Source: Candidatus Scalindua sp. SCAELEC01
Lineage (GTDB): Bacteria; Planctomycetota; Brocadiia; Brocadiales; Scalinduaceae
Length of the DNA: 64,000 nucleotides
NCBI GenBank assembly: GCA_004282745.1
Contig: SHMT01000003.1
Coordinates: 62,001-126,000 of the forward strand
Reading direction: 5' to 3'
Each line of letters begins with the position of its first letter. The stretch's first letter is position 1. Below, piece after piece: positions 46,751 through 55,869 of this stretch. The position numbers were made by a program, and so were the translations under genes. Under the pieces are notes generated by a model that was not told the origin of the DNA, did no database searches, and saw only the letters and a program-made list of their open reading frames with translations.

Positions 46751-47797
46751 TTACTGAATTGTGTTTTTAACCTTTTCCGTAGTTGGATCATTAATCACAC
46801 CTCTCTCCGTTATTATGGCCTTTATATTCCCAGCAGGAGTAACATCAAAGGCAGGATTAAACACCTTTACTCCTTCAGGAGCTATCCTATTGCCCTGAAT
46901 ATGAGTCACCTCTGCGGGATCTCTCTCCTCGATGGGAATTTCGGTACCTGATGCCAGGCTTAAATCAAAGGTTGAGGCGGGTGCAGCAACGTAAAACGGT
47001 ATGTGATGCTCCTTGGCAACGATTGAAAGACCATAGGTCCCTATCTTATTTGCAGCATCACCATTCGCAGCAATTCTGTCCGCACCAACGATGATACAAT
47101 CAACCTTTTTGTCTTTCATCGTATGGGCGGCCATATTATCACATATCAAAGTAACATCAATGCCGGCATTCTTCAGTTCCCAAGCCGTAAGCCTTGAGCC
47201 TTGCAGAAGGGGCCGTGTCTCATCTGCATAGACATGGACTGTTTTTCCCTTTTGAGCGGCAGTAAAGATCAAAGCTAATGCAGTACCATAGTACGCAGTA
47301 GCGAGTCCCCCTGCATTACAATGCGTGAGAACAGTACCACCATCAGGTATGAGTGACTGCCCATTTTCTCCAATCTTTCGACAAATCTCTTTATCTTCTT
47401 CGAGGATTGTTTTTGCTTCCTCAAGCAATAGATTTTTTATGTCCGCTACCGACTTATGGCTGTTCTTTGAGGCAGTTGCCTCCATCCTCTTTAAACCCCA
47501 GAACAAATTTACTGCAGTAGGTCTGGATGAAGCCAAATATGTAGTGGTCTCTTTTAAATCCCTCATGAAGTCTTCATAATTTCCAGAATCACTCTTTCCA
47601 ATCCCCAACACAGTGCCCATTGCAGCTGCAATCCCTATTGCGGGTGCACCTCTGACCATGAGGGTCTTAATTGCATGATAAGCATCTTTTACATCATCGC
47701 AGTACACATATTTCAGTTCCGTTGGCAGCAGTGTCTGATCTATGATCTTTATCTTTCCATCGATTCCACCAATCCATTCTATAGTCGGTAATGGCAC
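46751..47797 (-). CDS. mtnA: S-methyl-5-thioribose-1-phosphate isomerase
   Basis: This 348-residue protein of the eIF-2B family has VRGAPAIGIAAAMG (substrate loop), LTHCNAGGLATAYYGTALA (with the catalytic Cys), VYADETRPLLQGSRLTAWEL and CIIVGADRIAANGDAANKIGT (with the catalytic Asp). It isomerises MTR-1-P to MTRu-1-P in methionine salvage, and in some bacteria handles 5-deoxyribose-1-P. The nucleosidase/phosphorylase gene upstream on the same strand fits either methionine salvage or hopanoid synthesis. Confidence 0.92.
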   Translation of the reverse strand: MPLPTIEWIGGIDGKIKIIDQTLLPTELKYVYCDDVKDAYHAIKTLMVRGAPAIGIAAAMGTVLGIGKSDSGNYEDFMRDLKETTTYLASSRPTAVNLFWGLKRMEATASKNSHKSVADIKNLLLEEAKTILEEDKEICRKIGENGQSLIPDGGTVLTHCNAGGLATAYYGTALALIFTAAQKGKTVHVYADETRPLLQGSRLTAWELKNAGIDVTLICDNMAAHTMKDKKVDCIIVGADRIAANGDAANKIGTYGLSIVAKEHHIPFYVAAPASTFDLSLASGTEIPIEERDPAEVTHIQGNRIAPEGVKVFNPAFDVTPAGNIKAIITERGVINDPTTEKVKNTIQ

Positions 47798-47929
47798 ACA
47801 AACCTCCTTTAAAAATTATAGCCCGATTCCCACCCAAACATTTTCAGGCAGGCAATTGCTTGTTTCTTGTTTTTTTAATGAAATAGTAAAAATGTGAGCC
47901 TCTTTGTCCATACATAGTGATAGCCCAAC

Positions 47930-48061
47930 TCATTGTAGCTGTTTCTTCAGGGCCCAGGAAAGGCCATTTTTTCCAAAACTGTTTATCTCTTTTTTAACAC
48001 TTTTCGCTTTCTCTTCAATTTTTTCTGCCAGTATTTTAGCAACCAACAATCTTCTTCTCAT
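47930..48061 (-). CDS. Possible small ORF downstream of the nucleoside phosphorylase gene
   Basis: A 43-codon frame, starting at ATG 48061, reads MRRRLLVAKILAEKIEEKAK and goes on as a charged helix ending in WALKKQLQ. It overlaps the end of the upstream gene by 26 bases in another frame. It may be a tiny gene, or the former C-terminus of that gene displaced by a frameshift. No family is recognised. Confidence 0.25.
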   Translation of the reverse strand: MRRRLLVAKILAEKIEEKAKSVKKEINSFGKNGLSWALKKQLQ

Positions 48062-48824
48062 AAAGAAGAGGAATAAATTCAAGTAGGAAAGTAGACAGAT
48101 TTCGTGTTGCCCGCTTCATCTGTTTGTTTAAACGCCTCAGATTTGCTAATTGCTTTGGGTCCCTCATAATATTTATGGCCACGTGAGAAATCTTTACCTT
48201 TCCCGTATCAGTTATCAGGTTACTAGAATCTATCGCAAGGTCATCATCTACATCATCAGAGACCGAACGTATAACCACAAAATTTTTCCCCATATCCTGA
48301 GCAATTTGAGCAATTCCTGCACTTTCCATATCTACGGCCATATAGGGGTATTGGCTCCCAATCGCTCTTTTCGTCTCAGCCTGCCCTATCACGGTACCTA
48401 CCGTCAGAACACTACCATAATGGAATTTCAAGTCTAAGCTATTGCCCAGTTCCGATGCCAGCCGGACAAGACCCCCATTGCTGAAGAACGTTGACTCTAT
48501 GGGCAATCTGCCTCCTGCAACGTCACTTTCGTTACAATAATGGACATTTTCAGAAAAAATCAAATCACCGACATGAATCCCTTCCCTTATGCCTCCTGCC
48601 ACCCCAGACGAAATTATTGTCGTAATTTTTACCGTCTCTAAAAGATGACCAGTTGCTTTCGCCGCATTCTCTTTGCCAATCCCCGTTTGAACGAAAGTAA
48701 CCGGGAGTCCTTTCAGATCTGCTTGATAAAAAATCGATTTCCCAAAATGAAATTTTTTTGTAATAGTAACACCAGAGATAAGTGGGTTTAATTCTTGTGG
48801 TAACGCGCAGCAAACGGCAATCAT
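48036..48824 (-). CDS. hpnG: Nucleoside phosphorylase family protein, probable HpnG
   Basis: This 262-residue protein of the PNP/UDP family (MTA/SAH nucleosidase type) has TGIGKENAAKATGHLLE, SSGVAGGIREGIHVGDLIF, then AVDMESAGIAQIAQDMG, with the substrate-binding M-E-S, and VIRSVSDDVDDD with the catalytic Asp. It lies back to back with hpnH, 193 bp away, which points to HpnG (adenosylhopane to ribosylhopane). From sequence alone, MTA/SAH nucleosidase or futalosine hydrolase are possible. The C-terminus beyond residue 230 is unusual for the family. Confidence 0.6.
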   Translation of the reverse strand: MIAVCCALPQELNPLISGVTITKKFHFGKSIFYQADLKGLPVTFVQTGIGKENAAKATGHLLETVKITTIISSGVAGGIREGIHVGDLIFSENVHYCNESDVAGGRLPIESTFFSNGGLVRLASELGNSLDLKFHYGSVLTVGTVIGQAETKRAIGSQYPYMAVDMESAGIAQIAQDMGKNFVVIRSVSDDVDDDLAIDSSNLITDTGKVKISHVAINIMRDPKQLANLRRLNKQMKRATRNLSTFLLEFIPLLYEKKIVGC

Positions 48825-49017
48825 CCCTTTCCCTCTTTTCCCTTGACAGTTGGCAAGTATTCTATACTATAGAAGTCTTTGTAATTCCCACAAATAATAC
48901 TATTTGGTTACGGAAATCTATCATAACTCTATATTTATGTCAAATTATTTCATAAAACTTGGTCCCATTTCCCACTCAACTAAATTTGAGTAGGCTATCG
49001 TAAATTCCAACATAAAA

Positions 49018-50016
49018 ATGAGAGGTTCATTAAGGTTAACCTATTCTCTTGTAAAATATCTCGTCAAAAACAAATTCTCATTTGTTAAGCGTTTTCCACT
49101 TGTATTAATGCTTGAGATTACGCACAAATGCAACCTTGCCTGTGAAGGTTGCGGTAGAATAAGGGAATTCAAAGACACCATGGACAAAATGATGAGTGTC
49201 GAGGATTGTATGTCCGTAGTAGATGAGTGCCGTTCCCCCGTTATTACGATTACGGGGGGTGAACCACTCCTACACCCCGACATTGATAAGATTATACAGG
49301 GGGTTCTCTCAAAGAAGCGGCACATTTATCTCTGCACAAACGGGATCACTCTTGCCAATTCTCTGAAGAAATTCGAACCTGATTCACGACTGAACATTAA
49401 TGTCCATTTAGATGGACTCGCAGAAACTCATGACCGGATTGTTGGAGCAAAAGGTGTTTTCCAAAAGGCCACAGACGCCATAAAGATGGCCAAGCAATTG
49501 GGTTTTAACGTATGCACAAACACGACAATTTACAAAGATTCAGACCCTCAGGAAATCGAGGAGCTATTTAAGCTTCTCACCACAATGCATATCGACGGTA
49601 TACTGGTATCACCAGGTTTCAGTTTTGAGGACAATACAAACGACGTCTTTATTCAAAAAGATGATTTCTATCGAAAATTCAGCTTTATCTATGAACTATC
49701 AAAAAAATACAAGATCTTGAACACCCCCCTCTACTTAAAATTCCTTAAAGGGGAGAGAGATCTGATGTGCACTCCATGGGGTAATCCTACGAGAAACTCT
49801 CACGGCTGGAAGAGCCCCTGCTACATGATCACAGAATCCCATTTTAGCACCTTTAGGGAGTTCATGGATACCACTGACTGGGACAAATTCGAAAGTGGTA
49901 AAGACCCTCGTTGTCGTAATTGTATGGTTCATTGCGGATTTGAACCAACCGTTGTATTAGAGACAGGAAAAAACCTGAGAGATGTATACGAAATGTTGAG
50001 GTGGAGTTTTAGTTGA
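49018..50016 (+). CDS. hpnH: Adenosyl-hopene transferase, HpnH-type radical SAM enzyme
   Basis: This 332-residue radical SAM protein starts RLTYSLVKYLVKNKFSFVKR, then PLVLMLEITHKCNLACEGCG (CX3CX2C), ITGGEPLLHPDID, INVHLDGLAETHDRIVG and ILVSPGFSFE, with a final C-rich region (CRNCMVHCGFEPTVVLE). These are the HpnH marks. The enzyme joins a 5'-deoxyadenosyl radical to hopene to give adenosylhopane, the first step to bacteriohopanepolyols. Cytoplasmic face of the membrane. Divergent from the probable hpnG. Confidence 0.88.
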   Translation: MRGSLRLTYSLVKYLVKNKFSFVKRFPLVLMLEITHKCNLACEGCGRIREFKDTMDKMMSVEDCMSVVDECRSPVITITGGEPLLHPDIDKIIQGVLSKKRHIYLCTNGITLANSLKKFEPDSRLNINVHLDGLAETHDRIVGAKGVFQKATDAIKMAKQLGFNVCTNTTIYKDSDPQEIEELFKLLTTMHIDGILVSPGFSFEDNTNDVFIQKDDFYRKFSFIYELSKKYKILNTPLYLKFLKGERDLMCTPWGNPTRNSHGWKSPCYMITESHFSTFREFMDTTDWDKFESGKDPRCRNCMVHCGFEPTVVLETGKNLRDVYEMLRWSFS

Positions 50017-50068
50017 TGACTTATTCAAATGTGTATGAGTAATCATCTGTATTATATTTACAGATAAA

Positions 50069-50215
50069 TAGTGCTTGAACGGAAACCGTGTTTGAGCCAA
50101 AACTGCCCAGGTACAAGGCGCGTAACAATTTCGTAACAGGAACGTACCCTTGTACTTGAGGTTTACGAAATTGTTACAGTAACGCAGTAGATGGGTAGTT
50201 TTCGTTCAAACACTA
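50069..50215. mobile_element. MITE-like repeat family A, copy A8
   Basis: TA-GTGCTTGAACGGAAACCG, then TGTTTGAGCCAAAACTGCCC as a second nested end, and at the right GTAGTTTTCGTTCAAACAC-TA. It fills the space between the convergent hpnH and DUF2304 genes. Its extra end is on the left, so it is in the opposite orientation to A1 and A6. Confidence 0.8.
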
Positions 50216-50294
50216 AATAGATAGAGGCATTGGTGGGTCAAGGGAAGAGACTAAAACAGCTTGGTGTTTTGGCTTGTTCCTTCGCAGATTGAAT

Positions 50295-50651
50295 TTATCG
50301 AGTATTTAATACCTCCTTCTCTTCAATTTCAGAGCTCAAGAGAGCCAATTGTTGCCCCAATTCTTTTACTCGACTGATCAGACCCTTTATCATGAGTGTG
50401 CAATGTACTATTATGACAAATAAGAACATGATCAAAAAGAACAGTATATTACTCAACCAGGAGGTTGAACCCGTTACGTAACCTAGGATATTTATGGTTT
50501 TTGGAAAGATTGTCAATACCAGAAAACCCATTCCCAGGAGAAACAGAAACCAGGAGTTGCCAATCCTCAATTTGTGCGTATATATGAGTCGAAGGATATA
50601 CATAAAGGTTACAACTGAAATGGTTTGTATAAAAATATAATTAGTTGTCAT
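50295..50651 (-). CDS. DUF2304 membrane protein
   Basis: This 118-residue protein has three predicted membrane helices (about residues 5-20, 31-50 and 68-90) and a charged coiled tail (KELGQQLALLSSEIEEKEV). The pattern matches DUF2304, small proteins that usually sit, as here, directly after a DPM1-like GT2 gene. It may anchor the GT2 enzyme at the membrane. Confidence 0.75.
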   Translation of the reverse strand: MTTNYIFIQTISVVTFMYILRLIYTHKLRIGNSWFLFLLGMGFLVLTIFPKTINILGYVTGSTSWLSNILFFLIMFLFVIIVHCTLMIKGLISRVKELGQQLALLSSEIEEKEVLNTR

Positions 50652-50716
50652 ATTACAATTTCTACTAGCATATCACCAACCTTCTGTTAGCACGATAAAA
50701 AAGGGAAGAGCACTCT

Positions 50717-51568
50717 TTAGTTGAGAGAGACACGCGGATGTAATATCCTCTGTTTTGATTTAGGTTTTGATTTTAGTTTAGGCTTAAGCTTAAGTGTTGT
50801 CACCCTCTTTTGCACTTCAGATTTTGGACTCATGCTGCATTGTGTATTTCCATTGATTATCGTCTTCTTCCTGATGAGAATGATGAATATGGATATCAAC
50901 ATCTGTATGACATATATCAAGACCTTGATACCTGAGGTCATTGATTTTCCCTTCATTCTATCGTGCATCTGTACCGGTATTTCCTCGATCTTAAATCCAG
51001 CAAAGCACAAGGTAATAATTGTATCTGCATCTGGATAATCGTAAGGAAAATTGTCTAACTCGGAAAAGTAGGCTAAAGCCCTTTTGTTCAAGACCTGTTG
51101 TCCTGATGTTGAATCGGTAAACTTCTGCTTTGTGATAAGACTTGCAATCTTAGAAAAAATTTTGATCCCCGATTTCCTTATAAATGGGGCATCATAACCA
51201 CCCCCTTTTAAGAACCGAGAACCGATAACAACATCCGCTTTGCTTTGTTGTAACCTTTTGATCATTGGAATGATAAATTTCGGATCGTGTTGCCCATCTC
51301 CATCAATTTGTACAACTATATCATACCCATGCTTTACCGCATATTTATATCCTGTCTGCACGGCAACGCCATACCCCATGTTGAAAGGATGTTTTAATAC
51401 TTTCACTCCATTATTAGCTGCGATCTCCTGAGTTCTATCTTTTGAACCATCATCAATGATCAAAATATCAAGATGAGGAACAGACTCTCTTAATCCTGAA
51501 ATAACGCGAAAAATACTTTCTTCTTCACGAAATGACGGAACTATTATCAATACATCAGACCTGTTCAT
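50717..51568 (-). CDS. GT2 family glycosyltransferase, polyprenyl-phosphate (DPM1) type
   Basis: This 283-residue protein has VLIIVPSFREEESIFRVI, LIIDDGSKDRTQE, VKVLKHPFNMGYGVAVQTGY and VVQIDGDGQHDPKFI (DxD), the set of DPM1-like enzymes that make polyprenyl-phosphate sugars. A membrane helix follows near residue 230 (IYVIQMLISIFIILI). The C-terminus is a Lys-Pro-rich tail. It lies upstream of DUF2304 by 65 bp. Confidence 0.85.
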   Translation of the reverse strand: MNRSDVLIIVPSFREEESIFRVISGLRESVPHLDILIIDDGSKDRTQEIAANNGVKVLKHPFNMGYGVAVQTGYKYAVKHGYDIVVQIDGDGQHDPKFIIPMIKRLQQSKADVVIGSRFLKGGGYDAPFIRKSGIKIFSKIASLITKQKFTDSTSGQQVLNKRALAYFSELDNFPYDYPDADTIITLCFAGFKIEEIPVQMHDRMKGKSMTSGIKVLIYVIQMLISIFIILIRKKTIINGNTQCSMSPKSEVQKRVTTLKLKPKLKSKPKSKQRILHPRVSLN

Positions 51569-51635
51569 GGCACACCTTTCTCCCTCATTATTCCATTACC
51601 TATTTCAGGCTTTACAAAAATTGACCATTTGTAAT

Positions 51636-52931
51636 CTACTCTTTTCGTGTTGTTGAGATGATTTTGTCTACTTTCTCTCGCTGCATCTCAAGACTATAGT
51701 TTGTTTCAATAAATCTTCGGTATGAGATAGGAGAAAAATCTCCCTGAGTAGCCATTTCAACAAATTCGGGAATTGTGTTCCAGATATATTTATCAGGGTA
51801 GCATCCTCGAGCTCCCACATAATTGTGGATGAGAGGTTTGAGACCACTTGCCATTGCCTCCATTATCCCAACGGGATGCCCTTCTAACACACTTGTACAA
51901 ATAATGTAGTCTTTATCATCAAGCCAGGAATTAACGTCTTGTACCCATCCATCAATTTGAACATTATCTCCAAGCCCCATCTCCTTGATCATCTGGTTGA
52001 AGTAAAGGCGATATCTTGGTTCCTGGAAATCTCCGGCAATAAACAGATGATGTCCCTTATCGGTTTGAACCAGCTCTCTGAATGCGTGCAAAAGAAGCAT
52101 AGGACCTTTCTTAAAGTTTATATTACCCAGGAATGCAAGATTCTTCCCCCTCACCCTATCTTTAAAAGGGAACTTATTTAGATTGATACCATTTGGTACA
52201 ATGTGGATGTTCTTAACTCTAGCTGGAAGCTCCGGAACCTGATGGAGGACAATATCCTTAACATGCTCTGCCACAAATACCAGATCATCTATTTTCTCCC
52301 ACCTAATCTTCTCTGCAAAAGAGGACAACGCCTCATAACTGTGTAGACGACAAATTACCTTTTTGTTATCTAATAACGTTTTATGATTAGTGATATTAAT
52401 TGTCAGCTCATTTGCCCACTCCAACCAGACTACGTCAGCCCCTTGAACCGCTGATTCAATCTCTTGTTGATTCTGGCTGTAACAGGTCTTTACCTCGTAT
52501 TCTGTTTTAAGAAAATTGACGATATCATTCAGGAACGATTCAAGTCCTGGCAGGCATAAGACAGCAATGGTTAATGGTGCTTCTGCTTCAGGACAGATTT
52601 CTCCTAAAAGCCTTCTCATTTCACGGTCTCCAGGATTATCCTCTACAATTTTTTCTAAGAGAGGTATGGCTATTTGAGATTGATTGAGAGAGCCAAGCAA
52701 ATCAGTATAATTCATAACGGCATCTTTGTACGAATAATCAATCTCCAAAGAGCGGGTAAAATAATCTATTGCACCCTTAATATCATTCTTCTGAAAAGCA
52801 ATAACTCCGAGGTTATTATACGCCTCCTTACTGTTTCCATCTTTTTTCACAATTGACAAGAATTTGTCTTCAGCATCAGCAATTCTACCCTCTGTAAAAA
52901 GTTCTTCCCCTATTCTCAATTCATTTTCCAT
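51636..52931 (-). CDS. TPR - GT1 (GT4-type) glycosyltransferase
   Basis: This 431-residue protein has about three TPRs (residues 1-110; YNNLGVIAFQKNDIKGAIDYF) and then a GT-B domain: VVWLEWANELTINI, VPNGINLNKFPFKDR, LAFLGNINFKKGPMLLLHAF (donor site strand) and TSVLEGHPVGIMEAMASGLK with E-x7-E. It may glycosylate a protein via the TPRs. It is followed downstream by the GT2 gene and preceded by a TPR protein, all on the minus strand next to the flagellar operon. Confidence 0.8.
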   Translation of the reverse strand: MENELRIGEELFTEGRIADAEDKFLSIVKKDGNSKEAYNNLGVIAFQKNDIKGAIDYFTRSLEIDYSYKDAVMNYTDLLGSLNQSQIAIPLLEKIVEDNPGDREMRRLLGEICPEAEAPLTIAVLCLPGLESFLNDIVNFLKTEYEVKTCYSQNQQEIESAVQGADVVWLEWANELTINITNHKTLLDNKKVICRLHSYEALSSFAEKIRWEKIDDLVFVAEHVKDIVLHQVPELPARVKNIHIVPNGINLNKFPFKDRVRGKNLAFLGNINFKKGPMLLLHAFRELVQTDKGHHLFIAGDFQEPRYRLYFNQMIKEMGLGDNVQIDGWVQDVNSWLDDKDYIICTSVLEGHPVGIMEAMASGLKPLIHNYVGARGCYPDKYIWNTIPEFVEMATQGDFSPISYRRFIETNYSLEMQREKVDKIISTTRKE

Positions 52932-52992
52932 TTATAATCCATTTCAATAACGAGTATGAGATCCAACTTTGGGGCTGTTGAACCGTGACTAT

Positions 52993-53631
52993 TTAGCACA
53001 CATCAGAAATCTCCATCAACTTCTTTCCCAACTCTGACAAACCTGAAATTTCATCCAATCTTACCATCACCTCTTTAAGATCAGGGTCAATCTCCAGGGC
53101 CTTTTCCCATATTGACCTTGCCATCTCTTCATTATCACGGTATTGATAACACATCCCCAGGATTGTCATTGCCTCAGTATTAGAGGTATCGATTTCAAGG
53201 AAAGCCTCTATTTTTGCTAATGCCTCCTCAAATCTGTCCAAATTAAAGAGCAGTTTACCGAGATTAAAGAGGGCTGGAGGACAATTTTTGTCTAGCTTAA
53301 GAGCTTTTTCAAAGCTCATTTCCGAATCAACAAATGATTTATCTAAAAAGTATAGAATCCCTAAGTTCACAAAATGTTCCGCTTTTTCAGGTTCAATTTT
53401 CCCCAGCTTTTTAAAATTATTAATAGCCTCTCGGGTTTTTGATTGGGCCGCTTGAATGGTTCCGAGGTTTTGGTAACTCTCTGGATATATCGGATCAATC
53501 TCAATTGCTTTACAAAAAGACTCTTCTGCCTGATCCATTTCTCCAGATAATGCCAAAAGCTTACCCGTTTCGTTCAAGGATATAACAGACTCATCTCCAA
53601 AAAGTTCTCTTTCCGGCAAATCAATATCCAT
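52993..53631 (-). CDS. TPR-repeat protein
   Basis: This 212-residue protein is made of about five TPR units (MDQAEESFCKAIEIDPIYPE, CPPALFNLGKLLFNLDRFEE). The start at 53631 (MDIDLPEREL) follows AAAGGAG; the longer frame to 53706 overlaps the neighbour. No signal peptide. Likely a protein-interaction partner of the TPR-GT1 gene downstream. Confidence 0.75.
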   Translation of the reverse strand: MDIDLPERELFGDESVISLNETGKLLALSGEMDQAEESFCKAIEIDPIYPESYQNLGTIQAAQSKTREAINNFKKLGKIEPEKAEHFVNLGILYFLDKSFVDSEMSFEKALKLDKNCPPALFNLGKLLFNLDRFEEALAKIEAFLEIDTSNTEAMTILGMCYQYRDNEEMARSIWEKALEIDPDLKEVMVRLDEISGLSELGKKLMEISDVC

Positions 53632-53641
53632 AAAATCTCCT

Positions 53642-54700
53642 TTACCTTCTACATATAAAATTTTTGGTAAGATTGTAATGTCCTGTTTCACCCCTCTGAG
53701 AACCACCCCTTACCTGTGTACCGGTCGCATTCTTCTGGTTCACGTAACGGGACAATACTTCATGGAGCTTTGTTAAAATGTTGGATATCTCTTTCATATT
53801 TAAACCCAAGTTACGCTTATGAAAATATCTATGATTCTTGGTTGAAATTCGTGATTTATGTTGCATATTTATGACGCGCTCAAAGAGATCACTGTTTGTG
53901 AGCGAAAACAGAGTTGACCATTCTTGCGAAAACGTTTGGGCTTCTGTTTTCCCTCTTCCAAAACTTGTTTTTGCAAAAAAATCCATTCCTGTTTTTCTTT
54001 TTTGATAGTGAACTGCTTTCTGAAGAGAGTTGACCAAACTACTAATCGTAGCATGGGCAATGATAAATATAGGTTTTCTAATTCCATTTCGTTCGAGAAC
54101 ACCCACCGGTATTATCCCGTTCCAGTCTTGTGAAAAAGCCTCAACAACGTACGACTGTCCATTCTTATCCTTAATTTGGTACCATACGTGAGCCTTACCG
54201 ACCATACTTTTTCTATCAAACACCCACCCCCATACAATTTCGGCATATTTCTGTTGCCGGGGTATACGGGAGAAGAAAAGTAACACTGCATCCTCACAAT
54301 CACCTCTCTTCAATCTGGAAGTCTCAGAAGGTGTTTGCCAGAAATCTCTCTTTTCCGGCTCTGGAGTATATTTGATATTGAAAGCGATCTCCTTGTAAGC
54401 CGCATAGATTTCACCACCATTACTAAAAGTTTCTAAACACCATTTCAGATAGTTGGAGTTCTCCTGTTTCCCTGATACACCCTGTGATGTTGGTAACCCC
54501 CTCTCATTTATTACGTATTGAGACACATCTGGCACCGGTTTATATCCAAGTACCGTATCAGGGGAAGTTACATTTTCGCAAAAGTAGGCTACAGGGTTAT
54601 GCTGGTTACAACAATACGCATATGACTCTATCGAGATACCCAACATCGTTGTCAGATACATCAGACTAGTAATTTTTGGGATTTTGCAAATCATCATCAC
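53642..54700 (-). CDS. Exported transglutaminase-like cysteine protein
   Basis: This 352-residue protein has a signal peptide (MMMICKIPKITSLMYLTTML) and a transglutaminase-like core at about 100-200: RLKRGDCEDAVLLFF (Cys), GKAHVWYQIKDKNGQSY (His) and VVEAFSQDWN (acidic). This fits the bacterial transglutaminase-like peptidase class. The C-terminal 120 residues are basic with no known domain. It is followed 10 bp later by the TPR gene. Function unknown. Confidence 0.65.
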   Translation of the reverse strand: MMMICKIPKITSLMYLTTMLGISIESYAYCCNQHNPVAYFCENVTSPDTVLGYKPVPDVSQYVINERGLPTSQGVSGKQENSNYLKWCLETFSNGGEIYAAYKEIAFNIKYTPEPEKRDFWQTPSETSRLKRGDCEDAVLLFFSRIPRQQKYAEIVWGWVFDRKSMVGKAHVWYQIKDKNGQSYVVEAFSQDWNGIIPVGVLERNGIRKPIFIIAHATISSLVNSLQKAVHYQKRKTGMDFFAKTSFGRGKTEAQTFSQEWSTLFSLTNSDLFERVINMQHKSRISTKNHRYFHKRNLGLNMKEISNILTKLHEVLSRYVNQKNATGTQVRGGSQRGETGHYNLTKNFICRR

Positions 54701-54737
54701 CCCCTAATTACAGATTAAGATTTTATTTAAATTGTTG

Positions 54738-54835
54738 TATACTCATCTCATAATGGTTTTCGGATAAAATCCGAGATAAAATTGAGCGAATAACGTCCTC
54801 GGAGTTTTCTGTCCGGTTTTCGTATAGATGAATTG
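54738..54835. repeat. Repeat family C, copy C3, and gene-free stretch to 55133
   Basis: It begins TATACTCATCTCATAATGG and continues with GGATAAAATCCGAGATAAAA, TTGAGCGAATAACG and CTCGG, as in C1 and C2; the right part differs. It lies 38 bp upstream of the transglutaminase-like gene. In 54836-55080 I see nothing. At 55081-55109 there is a 9-bp stem (TAAGGGTGT / ACACTCTTA, one G-T pair), which may end csrA transcription. Confidence 0.7.
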
Positions 54836-55133
54836 ACAATTCCCGGACAGTGTAGCAGATCAAGTTCAAGACTCTCATTGGGTCGTCTAACAATATCTTA
54901 TGTCAGACCATCTGTTATCAGACGTTTTTAAGCCAAAATCATGCCAAAAAATATCATTCCTCCATAACGCCGATAAAGAAAGAGGAAATAATTTTATAAT
55001 TGGTTAACAGTAAAAGGCTTACAAAAACCTTACCAAGTTTTATATTTATTCTATAACTGATTATTGGTTTTAATCAACAGTAAGGGTGTATAGGATTTCA
55101 ACACTCTTATCACTTTTCTTAATACCCTGAATG

Positions 55134-55337
55134 TTAGGATAGATCAATGAGATTGGAAGAAGAGGAGTGTTCGTTTTCATCTTTTATTTTTTTGAAAACC
55201 TCTTCTCTATGGATAGCAACACTCTTTGGTGCCTCTATCCCAAATTTGATTTGATTTTTATTTATTTCAACAACCGTTAATTTTATGTTGTCTCCGATTA
55301 TTACACATTCGCCTAACTTCCTTGTTAGAATAAGCAT
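55134..55337 (-). CDS. csrA: Carbon storage regulator CsrA
   Basis: This 67-residue protein has the canonical N-terminus MLILTRKLGECVIIGDNIKL, the conserved core IKFGIEAPKSVAIHREEV and a longer polar tail. CsrA binds GGA motifs in mRNA leaders and represses translation, classically of flagellin. It is next to fliW, whose product antagonises CsrA. Confidence 0.95.
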   Translation of the reverse strand: MLILTRKLGECVIIGDNIKLTVVEINKNQIKFGIEAPKSVAIHREEVFKKIKDENEHSSSSNLIDLS

Positions 55338-55421
55338 CTATCACCTTCCTGGTTTTATGCTGGAGATTGTGTGGATTTTTGATTACGTGAGTATCCACTC
55401 AGTTATTACACGAACTAAGAT

Positions 55422-55853
55422 TTAATTCCTGTTATCCATAATATAGTAATGGATAGCGTATTTTTCTTCCTGCAAGACAATTTGTTTGGCAAGTTTTTTT
55501 TGAGGGTTATAAACTATCGGAGCTCGTAAGTTAGTCCTGATAGACAAGATATCCTGTGGCACAACCAAAAGGGTAAGAACGAGGGTTTCATCGACTTCTC
55601 TTACATGAATATCCTCACAATCCTGAGAGCTAAGCTTGATAGAATAGTTCTCGTCAACAGAAAAGGGAGAAACAACGGGAAATGCGAGCTTTGGATCTTC
55701 AACAGATTGCAACCAGAAAGTGGGAAATGCCGTTTCCTTTTCAATGAGAATAAACTGCCGATAATCATGAAAACCCAGAATTGGTACAATAAAGGTTATT
55801 ATCTCTTTTTTAGAAATCTTAATTTCACCGAAAAGACGTGTTTTTATTATCAT
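55422..55853 (-). CDS. fliW: Flagellar assembly factor FliW
   Basis: This 143-residue protein shows the FliW pattern: IIKTRLFGEIKISKKEIITF at the N-terminus, LGFHDYRQFILIE, VEDPKLAFPVVSPFSV and, near the end, LRAPIVYNPQKKLAKQIVL. It binds flagellin and allosterically blocks CsrA. It lies between csrA and flgL, the usual context. Confidence 0.92.
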   Translation of the reverse strand: MIIKTRLFGEIKISKKEIITFIVPILGFHDYRQFILIEKETAFPTFWLQSVEDPKLAFPVVSPFSVDENYSIKLSSQDCEDIHVREVDETLVLTLLVVPQDILSIRTNLRAPIVYNPQKKLAKQIVLQEEKYAIHYYIMDNRN

Positions 55854-55869
55854 GGTATTTTAAAGATAG

